A model generated the notes under the pieces. It worked only from the letters and a program-made list of their open reading frames with translations. It did no database searches and had not been told where the DNA came from. Shown here piece after piece: positions 46,128 through 54,547 of a stretch of DNA of 64,000 bases. The stretch comes from Sulfurimonas autotrophica DSM 16294 (lineage in GTDB: Bacteria > Campylobacterota > Campylobacteria > Campylobacterales > Sulfurimonadaceae). Location: positions 1,798,001 to 1,862,000 of the forward strand of contig NC_014506.1 in the NCBI RefSeq assembly GCF_000147355.1. The letters run 5' to 3'. The stretch's first letter is position 1. Each line of letters opens with the position of its first letter. The position numbers and the translations under genes are program-made.

Positions 46128-46539
46128 ACACAGTTTCCGCAATGCTTTTGGAATGGGACAAATTATGGCAATGCTGCTTGTGGTCCTTCCGACTCTTGCT
46201 TTTGTTATTACGCTCATGATAGATTACTGGAGTGTTATGCAAGAAGATTACAAATTGAAACTTATCGCCAATCAGACTTCTATGGTACTTGACAGCGAAG
46301 AGGATTTAGGAGCAGCTGATTTAAACACCACACTCAACAATAATGTTAACAATATCTGTCCAAGAGGAACCACGCTTAGTTTTTCCACTCCCCAAGATGC
46401 GCCTACTCTCGGTCAGGTTAATGTTACTATTGCTTATGTGCATAACGGACCTTATTTTAAAAATAAAACATTAAATACCCAGATGCAAACCTATTCATAC
46501 CATGATCAAAATATATCAATCACTGGCACATGCCAGTAA
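46117..46539 (+). CDS. TadE-like pseudopilin
   Basis: A 140-residue protein with an N-terminal helix (about 14-38: MGQIMAMLLVVLPTLAFVI) after NAFG, a plausible prepilin peptidase site at Gly12-Met13 or Gly14. A polar ectodomain with two cysteines (NICPRG near 80 and the C-terminal TGTCQ) follows, perhaps disulfide-bonded. The pattern and position fit TadE/TadF-like minor pseudopilins. It overlaps rcpC and lies 13 bases before the secretin gene. Confidence 0.65.
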   Translation: MKNRHSFRNAFGMGQIMAMLLVVLPTLAFVITLMIDYWSVMQEDYKLKLIANQTSMVLDSEEDLGAADLNTTLNNNVNNICPRGTTLSFSTPQDAPTLGQVNVTIAYVHNGPYFKNKTLNTQMQTYSYHDQNISITGTCQ

Positions 46540-46552
46540 AAAAGAGGAAAAA

Positions 46553-48250
46553 ATGAAAAAAATACTATTATTACTTGGAATTTGTCTCAGTCTTTTAGCA
46601 AATGACATTCTTGTTTTTAACAATGAGTATCAGGTTCTGCCGCTTCAAAAAAAGATTAAAAGACTCATCATCGGCAATAAAGAGACCATTAATGTTTCTC
46701 TTTTAGATGCAGTTTCTGCAAAAGGCACTTTACTGAAAATATTTGGTAAAAAAACCGGGAATACTTCTATACTTGTTATATATACAGATAATTCTATACA
46801 AAACTACCATGTATATGTAAATGAAAACCTCGGTTATATACAAAAAATGATAAATATAATTGAGCCAAACCTTAGACTCAGTAAAGTAGGAAATGATTCA
46901 ACGGTTATTGCCGGAGTCTTTAAAGATCCGCATGATAAAAAAAGAATTTATGAGATATTGCAAAAAGGCGGTATCAATACAGAAAAACTCATGGATTTGA
47001 CAAAAACACAAAAAGTCAACAAAATGATTCGTACGAAACTCTACCTGATTGCTGTTGATAATCAAAAAGCAAAAGATTTAGGCGGCGTCACAGGATTAAG
47101 CTTTTTTAACAAGTATGTAAATGCTACAGCCAATGCAGCCGCTGCAAACTCTGCAACATTCAGTGGTTTTTTGCTTGATAATTTGGGAAATTTTACCACT
47201 TCAACAGGCAATTCAGTTCTGGCAACACTCAACTTTTTACAAACCAAAGGCATTACCAATATTTTAGATGACACGGTACTTATAACAACAGAAGATAAAA
47301 ATGCAACCTTTAGAGTTGGCGGTGAGCTTTATATTCCAACAGGTATCACACAAAACGTCGGTACAGCACCTACCATTCAAGTAGAGGCTAAGGAGTATGG
47401 CTTAAAGCTGACACTCACAAGTAAGTTTATGCAGACAAATGGTTATATGCATATTAATGTAGACATTCAAGACAGTGCCATAGATGCAAATATTGCACAC
47501 AATGTTTCACTTGGTGACGGTATATCTATACCTTCATTTGTCAGTAAAAACATCAAAACAAATGTAGTTGTAAAGTCAGAACAGGTCATTGCTCTTGGAG
47601 GCAGGCTTCATAGTGAAAATTCAAAATCGGAAGAAAAAGTGCCTTTATTTGGAGATATTCCGATTTTAGGTGAACTTTTCAAACATAAAATTGAAAATTT
47701 AGGCACGACTGATTTGATTTTTTTACTTGTTCCCGAAATTGTAGATGCAAATGAAGATATAGATGACACTGATTTTTATAGAAATTTCAAAAACTCAAGT
47801 AATATTCTCCATGCAAAAGTCACAGATGTTCCAAAAGAAGAAGCCGCTGACAGGAAGACAACTGAGCAGACAGCTGAAATTACGCAGCATTCTGAGACAA
47901 ATGCTACTCTCATTACACCAGTTATTATAGAAGAAGAAAACACAAAAGAGACAAACAGCCAAACACAGCCGCCAGAGAATATTCAAGAAATAACCCTTGA
48001 ACTACCGCAGGAGGAACCCACACCCACACTCCAAACCTATGCTGTCAATGCACAAAAAATCTTTTTGAGAGAAAAACCGGTAAACGGGAAGCGAGTTAAT
48101 GTCTGGAAAGGCGGCCATAAGTTCACATCAGATGAATCACGAAAAGTTGACGGAATCACATGGCTCAAGGTCAAGCAAGACTGTTATGCTACATGTAAAG
48201 AGCTCAAAAAAGATTTATGGATATCTCAAAAATATATAAGAATATTATAA
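46553..48250 (+). CDS. rcpA: RcpA/CpaC secretin with C-terminal SH3-like domain
   Basis: A 565-residue outer membrane secretin. A signal peptide (about 1-17) is followed by the pilus secretin N-domain (about 25-95), a BON-like stretch (95-160), and the secretin core (about 160-400) with the VPLFGDIPILGELF signature at 363-376. Residues 420-495 are a Thr/Glu/Pro-rich linker, and 496-565 look like a bacterial SH3 domain (VNAQKIFLREKP, HKFTSDESRKVDGITWLKV, with Cys544 and Cys548). The SH3 part may bind peptidoglycan. The start is the ATG after AGAGGAA. An upstream in-frame ATG at 46502 lies inside the previous gene. Confidence 0.88.
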   Translation: MKKILLLLGICLSLLANDILVFNNEYQVLPLQKKIKRLIIGNKETINVSLLDAVSAKGTLLKIFGKKTGNTSILVIYTDNSIQNYHVYVNENLGYIQKMINIIEPNLRLSKVGNDSTVIAGVFKDPHDKKRIYEILQKGGINTEKLMDLTKTQKVNKMIRTKLYLIAVDNQKAKDLGGVTGLSFFNKYVNATANAAAANSATFSGFLLDNLGNFTTSTGNSVLATLNFLQTKGITNILDDTVLITTEDKNATFRVGGELYIPTGITQNVGTAPTIQVEAKEYGLKLTLTSKFMQTNGYMHINVDIQDSAIDANIAHNVSLGDGISIPSFVSKNIKTNVVVKSEQVIALGGRLHSENSKSEEKVPLFGDIPILGELFKHKIENLGTTDLIFLLVPEIVDANEDIDDTDFYRNFKNSSNILHAKVTDVPKEEAADRKTTEQTAEITQHSETNATLITPVIIEEENTKETNSQTQPPENIQEITLELPQEEPTPTLQTYAVNAQKIFLREKPVNGKRVNVWKGGHKFTSDESRKVDGITWLKVKQDCYATCKELKKDLWISQKYIRIL

Positions 48251-48270
48251 GTATTATCTATAGTTGTTCT

Positions 48271-48289
48271 AAGCAAATATTATTTGCTT
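48271..48289 (+). terminator. Hairpin between the secretin and pilin genes
   Basis: AAGCAAAT (48271-48278), a three-base loop and ATTTGCTT (48282-48289) form a perfect eight-pair stem 21 bases after the secretin stop. It may end most of the Tad transcript before the pilin. The T run is weak, and the right arm also supplies the -35 of the pilin promoter. Confidence 0.5.
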
Positions 48290-48312
48290 TAATTATATAA
48301 TAGTGATATAAT
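48284..48312 (+). promoter_or_regulatory. Extended -10 promoter of the Flp pilin gene
   Basis: TTGCTT (48284-48289), a 17-base spacer and TGATATAAT, with the -10 TATAAT at 48307-48312 and an extended TGn, form a near-consensus housekeeping promoter. A second TATAAT lies at 48296-48301. The predicted leader is about 28 bases and ends in AAAGGAGAG. Confidence 0.7.
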
Positions 48313-48345
48313 AATCACAAGTTTATCACAAAAAAAGGAGAGAAT

Positions 48346-48534
48346 ATGATAAAAAATCTATTCAAACGCATTAAGTCACAAAAAGGTATGAGCGGTGTTT
48401 TAGTTGCTCTTTTATTAGTTATAGTTGGTGTTGGACTTGCTGCAGGTTTAAACAGTTATATGACAGATGCCAAAGATGCAATGTTAACAGATGCAAATAC
48501 ATCTTTACACGCTGCTGGAGTTAGTGGATATTAA
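48346..48534 (+). CDS. flp: Flp-type (type IVb) pilin
   Basis: A 62-residue candidate major pilin. The basic leader MIKNLFKRIKSQKG ends at Gly14, then the hydrophobic helix MSGVLVALLLVIVGVGLAAG runs from 15 to 34, and a short Ala/Asp/Thr tail follows. The mature position 5 is Leu, not the Glu of canonical pilins. Placement at the end of the Tad locus, a strong AAAGGAGAG site, its own extended -10 promoter and a following terminator suggest high expression. The likely peptidase is the first gene of this locus. Confidence 0.82.
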   Translation: MIKNLFKRIKSQKGMSGVLVALLLVIVGVGLAAGLNSYMTDAKDAMLTDANTSLHAAGVSGY

Positions 48535-48557
48535 AAAACAATTAAATTGTTTTTTTT
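48533..48557 (+). terminator. Intrinsic terminator of the pilin gene
   Basis: AAAAAACAAT (48533-48542), loop TAA and ATTGTTTTTT (48546-48555), continuing into two more T: a perfect ten-pair stem ending in a T run directly after the pilin stop. Confidence 0.7.
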
Positions 48558-48589
48558 GTTTGTATGCCAATATATGTTACAATTAGTAT

Positions 48590-49531
48590 ATGGCAAATGA
48601 AAAACTTCTTGACCAGTTTCGCTCTTTTTACTTCAAAAACTACCCCGATGATATGGAAACACAGATTTCCTACTTCGCGGTATTTGGCGGACTTGACTGG
48701 GAAGTTGACACGACCCAGCCCATTTCACATCTTGTTCAAACACTCATTTTAGAAAACTTTGAAATCCTTGATGCAAAAGTCCAAGAGCTTATCATCCATA
48801 ATGAAAATAACAGACGCCTGCTTAAAGCACTTGCCATTGGTGACAGACGAATATTCTCTGCCTTTAATAAAGCCGGACTGAACAATGGAAACGGCGGAGG
48901 TATTCTTAATTTTTTACAAGAAAAAGGGCTTATTCAATTAGAATACTCAAGAGAAGAACATCCAAGATATCTCAAACCAAACGCTAAACTCAAACGAGAA
49001 GAAGCAAGACACCGCATTTCGCATAAAGTTCTTTTTACTTACCCGTTTATTCGTTTTTGGTATTACTTTATCGTTCCAAATATTAAAAACATCCAAGAAA
49101 AAAACTATGAAAAAGTTTTGCAGGATTTTGAGCAAAAGCATAACAGTTACACAAGCCTTGTGTATGAAGAGTTATCAGAAGTTCTTCTCAATTACCATCT
49201 GCGTGATTCGCATATACTCAGCAGCGGCAGTTACTGGGATGCAAAAATTGAAATAGATATTTTGACACTGACACAAAACGGCAATATTTATGTCGGCGAG
49301 TGTAAATGGACAAATCACAAAATAAATAAAAAAGAGCTGCATAAACTCAAAGAAAAATGCGAAAAACTCTCTATAGAACCTACACAAATAGTATTTTTTT
49401 CAAAAAGAGGTTATTCAAAAGAGATGATGGCACTTAGCGGCTCATCGCTTGCCTTATATGACAGTGAAGACTTTAAAGCACTACTGAAAAAAAGTTCTCG
49501 TCAAGAGAAGAGCCAGCCACTTTTTAGCTAA
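48590..49531 (+). CDS. DUF234 / PD-(D/E)XK nuclease-like protein
   Basis: A 313-residue protein. The C-terminal half resembles DUF234, usually found at the C-terminus of archaeal-type ATPases, here without the ATPase. Residues 219-239 read as a PD-(D/E)XK core: Asp223 in EIDIL, then Glu237-Cys-Lys239 in VGECKW. The N-terminal half (about 45-140) is a winged-helix-like region with HENN and NGNGGGILNFLQEKGLI. It follows the pilin terminator and overlaps the J-domain gene end. The nuclease activity is inferred from the motif only. Confidence 0.72.
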   Translation: MANEKLLDQFRSFYFKNYPDDMETQISYFAVFGGLDWEVDTTQPISHLVQTLILENFEILDAKVQELIIHNENNRRLLKALAIGDRRIFSAFNKAGLNNGNGGGILNFLQEKGLIQLEYSREEHPRYLKPNAKLKREEARHRISHKVLFTYPFIRFWYYFIVPNIKNIQEKNYEKVLQDFEQKHNSYTSLVYEELSEVLLNYHLRDSHILSSGSYWDAKIEIDILTLTQNGNIYVGECKWTNHKINKKELHKLKEKCEKLSIEPTQIVFFSKRGYSKEMMALSGSSLALYDSEDFKALLKKSSRQEKSQPLFS

Positions 49532-50327
49532 GTACTCTTAGGGCTTGATAAGCCTCTTGTAAAAGCTGAAATTTATGTGTATAATGTTCAACCAAATAAG
49601 GGCTTTCATGAAAGATTTTGTCTGGATGATAGACTTTTGTAAGTTTTTTATAACTTTTTTTCAAAGCATCCTGAGAAGCACCGATAGGACACTCCAAGAT
49701 TGTATAAAAATGCTTTTTCTCTTCTTCTGTGCTTGCTTTTGCCAAATCGCCGAAACTAAAATTTGCAAAATCAGAATAAAGTTTTGACATAAAATGATTG
49801 TCATAAGTATATTGAATTTGGTAATGTAAAATATGACGTTTATTCAGGGCTCTCTCAAGTCTCGCTTTTGCTTTAAAATCACTTACCTCAATAACCAAAG
49901 AGACATCTGTACCCCTCTCAACATAAACTTCAAGCTGTGAACGCATATAGTTAAGAACCCATGAATTTGGGCTGTCTAAGGAAATGAGCACTGTATTTTT
50001 ATCATATGCATACAGATGTACCTGAATATTTTCAGGTTCTTCGAGCTTATCGAGTTCAATTTTAATAGGCTGATTTCCAAACTTTAACATTGAACGCAGA
50101 AAAAATTCATGGTTAAAATCATGTGTCTTTGCATGGTACTCACTTAACTCTTTTATGAAATTTTCTCTGACTTTTGTGAGTGATTTGTTTTGAAATACAA
50201 GCACAGATTTGGGTAAAAATAGCATGCCACGCGAGTGATGATTTAAAAACTCTATCATCCAACTTGCATTTAAAGTTTTAAACCCGGTTGTGATAAGAAT
50301 AAGATTATTGCGTAAAACAATTTCCAT
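49524..50327 (-). CDS. Protein with C-terminal J-domain
   Basis: A 267-residue protein. Residues about 205-267 form a DnaJ domain (FYTILECPIGASQDALKKSYKK, HPD at 234-236, then FQLLQEAYQAL), so it should recruit a DnaK-type chaperone. Residues 1-195 are an uncharacterised alpha/beta region. It is not a canonical DnaJ because the J-domain is C-terminal and no Gly-rich or zinc domain exists. It is divergent from purF and overlaps the 3' end of the DUF234 gene by eight bases. Confidence 0.82.
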   Translation of the reverse strand: MEIVLRNNLILITTGFKTLNASWMIEFLNHHSRGMLFLPKSVLVFQNKSLTKVRENFIKELSEYHAKTHDFNHEFFLRSMLKFGNQPIKIELDKLEEPENIQVHLYAYDKNTVLISLDSPNSWVLNYMRSQLEVYVERGTDVSLVIEVSDFKAKARLERALNKRHILHYQIQYTYDNHFMSKLYSDFANFSFGDLAKASTEEEKKHFYTILECPIGASQDALKKSYKKLTKVYHPDKIFHESPYLVEHYTHKFQLLQEAYQALRVLS

Positions 50328-50442
50328 ACGTCCTACCTTTTATGGGAAATTTATATAGTAAATAGCAAAAATAGTTCCACTTTGAAAATAAATTATATAT
50401 ATTAATTAAGATAGCTTTGAGAATATTTATAGATATTTTGAG

Positions 50443-50448
50443 TATAAT
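50443..50448 (+). promoter_or_regulatory. -10 element of the purF promoter
   Basis: TATAAT lies 33 bases upstream of the purF start, in the 153-base divergent gap. TTGAGA at 50418-50423 is a possible -35 with a 19-base spacer. Confidence 0.5.
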
Positions 50449-50480
50449 TGCATAATTATTTTACTTGCTAAGGAAAAAAT

Positions 50481-51836
50481 TTGCGCGAAAATATGAATGA
50501 GAAGTGTGCTGTTGTTGGGATTTTTGGTCATGAAGAGGCTTCAAAGTTAGCCTATTTTTCTCTTCATTCTCTACAGCATCGTGGACAAGAAGCAGCGGGT
50601 ATCAGCTCTTCTGATGGAGAAAAACTCCATACTATCAAAGACCGCGGGCTTGTAATGAGTGTATTTAATGAAGAAAAACTTTCTACTTTAAGCGGTTCAA
50701 GTGCCATAGGTCATACCCGTTACTCTACAGCAGGGAATGATTCCATCCTTGATGCCCAGCCCGTATTTGCAAGATATGACTTAGGTGAAATGGCAATTGT
50801 TCACAACGGAAATCTTACAAATGCAGAAGAGGTAAGAGCCAGACTTATCAAACGCGGTGCGATTTTTCAAACATTTATGGATACTGAAAATCTTATTCAC
50901 CTTATAGCAAAAAGCGAGCAGGATAAACTGCTTGATCGAATTATAGATGCCGTACAAAAAATTGAGGGTGCATTTTCTCTTGTCTTTTTAAGCCGAACAA
51001 AAATGTTTGCTATGCGTGACCGTTTTGGTTTCCGTCCTTTAAGTCTTGGACGTTTACCAAACGGCGGCTATATTGTTGCAAGTGAAACATGTGCTTTTGA
51101 CCTTGTCGGTGCGACTTTTGTACGTGATGTTGAACCCGGAGAGCTTCTGATATTTGAAGAAGGAAAAGCACCGCAAAGCATTAAAGTTTTTGAGCCTACT
51201 CCAAAACACTGTATATTTGAATATGTTTATTTTGCACGCCCGGATTCTTCTGTATTTGGACAATCTGTTTATGAATCTAGAAAAAATATGGGTAAAGAGC
51301 TGGCAAACATTCAGCCTATTGAAGCAGATTTGGTTATTCCTGTACCTGACGGCGGTGTTCCCGCAGCTATCGGATATGCGCAGGAGAGTGGTATACCGTA
51401 TGAGATGGGAATTATGCGGAATCACTATATCGGCCGTACTTTTATAGAGCCTACGCAAGAGATGCGTGATTTAAAAGTAAAAATGAAACTCTCACCTATG
51501 ACAGACATTATCAAAGGCAAAAAAGTTATAGTTATTGATGATTCGATAGTACGCGGTACAACATCAAGAAGAATTGTAAGAATGCTCAAAGAAGCTGGTG
51601 CGAGTGAAGTGCATATGCGAGTATCATCTCCTCCGACAACTGATCCATGTTTTTACGGTGTAGATACACCAAGTAAAGAAAACTTAATTGCTGCAAATAT
51701 GGGTGTGCAGGAAATTTGTGACTACATTGAAGCAGATTCTTTAGCATACCTGGATGAAGCATCACTTTTAAGAAGTGTTAATGCTTCGGATGACACATAC
51801 TGTACTGCCTGTTTTACCGGAAAATATATCGTTTAA
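50481..51836 (+). CDS. purF: Amidophosphoribosyltransferase, Fe-S type
   Basis: A 451-residue glutamine-PRPP amidotransferase, the first step of purine synthesis. The nucleophile Cys9 follows a short propeptide, as in B. subtilis PurF. It has HTRYSTAG, the PRPP loop VIDDSIVRGTTS (351-362), and cysteines 244, 390, 441 and 444 matching the four [4Fe-4S] ligands of the Bacillus type. The start is TTG at 50481, eight residues before Cys9, because AAGGA lies six bases upstream of it; the ATG at 50493 is too far from that site. It overlaps the radical SAM gene by one base. Confidence 0.96.
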   Translation: MRENMNEKCAVVGIFGHEEASKLAYFSLHSLQHRGQEAAGISSSDGEKLHTIKDRGLVMSVFNEEKLSTLSGSSAIGHTRYSTAGNDSILDAQPVFARYDLGEMAIVHNGNLTNAEEVRARLIKRGAIFQTFMDTENLIHLIAKSEQDKLLDRIIDAVQKIEGAFSLVFLSRTKMFAMRDRFGFRPLSLGRLPNGGYIVASETCAFDLVGATFVRDVEPGELLIFEEGKAPQSIKVFEPTPKHCIFEYVYFARPDSSVFGQSVYESRKNMGKELANIQPIEADLVIPVPDGGVPAAIGYAQESGIPYEMGIMRNHYIGRTFIEPTQEMRDLKVKMKLSPMTDIIKGKKVIVIDDSIVRGTTSRRIVRMLKEAGASEVHMRVSSPPTTDPCFYGVDTPSKENLIAANMGVQEICDYIEADSLAYLDEASLLRSVNASDDTYCTACFTGKYIV

Positions 51837-52795
51837 TGAAACAGGTATACACTTACGGTAATTATTTAAAAAATAAATTTGGTGCAAAGGTTTACAAAGT
51901 CGGTATAAATATCTCCGGTTTTACCTGCCCCAATATTGATGGAACAGTTGCAAAAGGCGGTTGTACCTTTTGTGAAAATGATTCTTTTTCAGCGAGTACA
52001 GATGCAGTGCAGGAGCTTAAAGGCTTTCACCTAAATCTGAGTTCAGAGGAAAATCCATTTTTAGACAAACAGCTCAAACAGCTTGAACTTCAATTTGATG
52101 CCATATCAAAACGTCAGGCAAAAGAGTATGGTGCCCAAAAATTTCTTGTATACTTTCAATCTTTTACAAATACATACGCGCCCTTTGAGACACTTAAAGC
52201 TTTGTATGACAAAGCACTTTCATTCGATAATGTCGTAGGTCTTAGCATCGGTACGCGTTCAGACAGTCTAACAGACGAAACACTTGAATACCTCTCAAAA
52301 CTCTCTAAAGACAAAGAGATTTGGATAGAGTTTGGAATCCAATCTGTATATGATGAAACGTTAGAAAAGATCAATCGCGGACACGACAGCGCAAACGTAA
52401 AAGAGTGGATTATAAAGTCTAAAGAGGCCGGTTTGAATGTTTGTGGACATCTTATTTTTGGTCTGCCTGGTGAAACACAGGAAATGATGCTTGAAACATC
52501 CAAGGCAGCGTATGAATGGGGCATAGACTCTGTAAAATATCATCCGCTGTATGTCGTCAAACGAACAGCCTTGGCAAACGAATACAATCATGGGGAATTT
52601 ACTCCCATAAGTGAGCAGGAATATCTTGATGTACTCATCAAATCTATGCTTATGAAACCTAAAAACATCAGCGTACAAAGAGTTACTGCAGGCATAAATG
52701 ATGACTCGCTACTGGCACCGCAGTGGTGCCGAGATAAAAATCAACAAATAAAAAACATTAATAAAGAGTTAAAAAAAGTCGATTTAAAATACTAA
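51836..52795 (+). CDS. TIGR01212-type radical SAM protein
   Basis: A 319-residue radical SAM protein of the YhcC/TIGR01212 family. The cluster cysteines are in SGFTCPNIDGTVAKGGCTFC (about residues 28-47), where spacing is C-x12-C-x2-C. Further marks are SIGTRSDSL and GIQSVYDETLEKINRGH. The reaction is unknown; relatives act on tRNA or sulfur substrates. It overlaps purF by one base, so it is cotranscribed, and converges on the DUF2393 gene with no gap. Confidence 0.88.
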   Translation: MKQVYTYGNYLKNKFGAKVYKVGINISGFTCPNIDGTVAKGGCTFCENDSFSASTDAVQELKGFHLNLSSEENPFLDKQLKQLELQFDAISKRQAKEYGAQKFLVYFQSFTNTYAPFETLKALYDKALSFDNVVGLSIGTRSDSLTDETLEYLSKLSKDKEIWIEFGIQSVYDETLEKINRGHDSANVKEWIIKSKEAGLNVCGHLIFGLPGETQEMMLETSKAAYEWGIDSVKYHPLYVVKRTALANEYNHGEFTPISEQEYLDVLIKSMLMKPKNISVQRVTAGINDDSLLAPQWCRDKNQQIKNINKELKKVDLKY

Positions 52796-53344
52796 TTAAT
52801 GCCCGTACACTTTTGAAAATTCTGCAGTACTTCTAAAGTACGGCGGATATCTAAAATATACTCTAAAATCTTTTGCCTGACCGGGCTTAAGATTTCTTGC
52901 AACGACAAACTTTTTGGTAATAGTTTGCGGTTTATGAGAGAGCATTCCAAAACCTCCGGAGAAAAAGTTCATAAATCCGCTGGCCTTATAAAAGTTTCCA
53001 CCTTTTACATTCCCTGTAGCGTGTCCTTTATTTACCAGTTTTATTTCAAATGTAACTTTGCCTATAGGGAGTTTTCCTATATTTTTTACAATACCGTAAT
53101 AGCTGATCTCTTCTGTACTTAAAAGTCTTTTATTATGCAATTTGCTCAGTTGTACTTTTTTTGTATATTTATCTACAATTATGACAGAAAAAACAGCCAT
53201 AAAAACAGCTACAAGTGTAATAGAAAATATCATAGAATACGCAAGCTTTTTGTTTGTCTGCTTAAGTGCAGCAATAATTCCACCCACTAGCATCAAAAAA
53301 ATCAGACTCAGCACAATGTAGTGCCAATAATTAAACAGTGTCAT
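52796..53344 (-). CDS. DUF2393 membrane protein, first of pair
   Basis: A 182-residue protein with two N-terminal helices (about 8-28 and 35-58), then an extracytoplasmic beta domain containing YYGIVKNIGKLPIGKVTFEIKLVN-type strands (about 84-108). It matches the DUF2393 family known mainly from Helicobacter and Campylobacter. Its start overlaps the stop of the neighbouring paralogue. Function unknown. Confidence 0.7.
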   Translation of the reverse strand: MTLFNYWHYIVLSLIFLMLVGGIIAALKQTNKKLAYSMIFSITLVAVFMAVFSVIIVDKYTKKVQLSKLHNKRLLSTEEISYYGIVKNIGKLPIGKVTFEIKLVNKGHATGNVKGGNFYKASGFMNFFSGGFGMLSHKPQTITKKFVVARNLKPGQAKDFRVYFRYPPYFRSTAEFSKVYGH

Positions 53345-53853
53345 TTGCAGCTAGCCCCCAGGGATATATTATAGTCTTTTTGATATCTAAACGGTTCTAT
53401 AATAATTTTAAATTCTCTCATTTGCCCTTTTGGCAAATTTTGTTCTAAAATCGACATCTTTTGGAATGGCTTTAATTTAAAAAGATAATTTTTGTACTTA
53501 TTTTTAGTTACCTTATAGACTTCTGCAGTAATTTTACACTCTCCAAAATCAAATTTAGACTCATTTGTGATGGTCCCCTTAACAACAACAGCCTGCACAA
53601 AATTGAGCTTTTTTTGAGAAAGCAGTTTTGTAGAGTTTTTAAAAATATATTTGTGCATTTGTATATAGCCAAAAGTAGGGCCCAAAACAAGTGTTGCAAA
53701 TCCAAGGAAAATAAAAAAAAGTGCTACAATCAACTTTTTTCTAAGCAGCAGCGCAAAAATAATAAAAAGGATAAAGAGAATAAAAGATGCCCCAAAGAGT
53801 ATGTAATCATAGCTTATTAAGCCGTCAATAAATGCCAATAGTTTCTCTTTCAT
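53341..53853 (-). CDS. DUF2393 membrane protein, second of pair
   Basis: A 170-residue relative of the adjacent gene: two helices (about 17-35 and 42-62), then a domain with VVVKGTITNESKFDFGECKITAEVY. The two share layout more than sequence, so they may form a heteromer. It lies 11 bases after hisIE. Function unknown. Confidence 0.7.
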   Translation of the reverse strand: MKEKLLAFIDGLISYDYILFGASFILFILFIIFALLLRKKLIVALFFIFLGFATLVLGPTFGYIQMHKYIFKNSTKLLSQKKLNFVQAVVVKGTITNESKFDFGECKITAEVYKVTKNKYKNYLFKLKPFQKMSILEQNLPKGQMREFKIIIEPFRYQKDYNISLGASCK

Positions 53854-53864
53854 ACGCTAATACT

Positions 53865-54545
53865 TTAATCTTTTCTTGCGTTTTTTTCAGCAATGCCGCT
53901 CATATCAAATCTGCGCGCGAGTTCTTGTTTGATTCTGTCTGGCGATATATTTTTAGACGCAAGTGCTACAAGCATATGATAAGTTAAATCTGCTGCCTCA
54001 TACACCATCTCACTCTCATCATTGTCTTTATGTGCAAAACAGTATTCACCTGCTTCTTCGACAACTTTTTTAAGAATCGTATTTTCACCCTTGCTTAAAA
54101 GCTTTGCCGTCCATGAAGTTGCAGGATCAGCATTTTTTCTCTCTTGAATCGTATGATATAATGTGTCTATCACGCCGTATGCCGCTTCGGTATTTACTTC
54201 TACTTCAGAAGTGATTTCACCGCTTTGAAGTTCTGTAAAAAAGCATGACTTACGTCCTGTATGACACGCTACGCCTTTTTGATTGACTTTTATAAGCAAT
54301 GTGTCATTATCACAATCAAGAAAGAATGAAACTATCTCTTGAGTGTGCCCACTACTCTCGCCTTTTTTCCAAATACGCTGTTTACTTCTTGAAAAATAGT
54401 GCGCAAGTTTCGTTTTGAGTGAAAGTTCAAGTGCTTCTTTGTCCATATAGGCCATCATAAGCACTTCATTTGTACTATTGTCCTGAACAATGACAGGAAG
54501 CAGCTCTTGCTTCTCCCAGTCTACTCTGTTTATTATCTCTTGCAT
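53865..54545 (-). CDS. hisIE: Bifunctional phosphoribosyl-AMP cyclohydrolase / phosphoribosyl-ATP pyrophosphatase
   Basis: A 226-residue fusion for the second and third steps of histidine synthesis. The HisI part (about 1-115) has MMAYMDKEALELS, SRSKQRIWKKGESSGH, DCDNDTLL and the zinc CHTGRKSCF segment. The HisE part (about 125-226) has LYHTIQERK, LSKGENTILKKVVEEAGEYCFA and EAADLTYHMLVALA. Order and length are the usual fusion. It lies three bases from the SPFH gene stop. Confidence 0.96.
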   Translation of the reverse strand: MQEIINRVDWEKQELLPVIVQDNSTNEVLMMAYMDKEALELSLKTKLAHYFSRSKQRIWKKGESSGHTQEIVSFFLDCDNDTLLIKVNQKGVACHTGRKSCFFTELQSGEITSEVEVNTEAAYGVIDTLYHTIQERKNADPATSWTAKLLSKGENTILKKVVEEAGEYCFAHKDNDESEMVYEAADLTYHMLVALASKNISPDRIKQELARRFDMSGIAEKNARKD

Positions 54546-54547
54546 AT

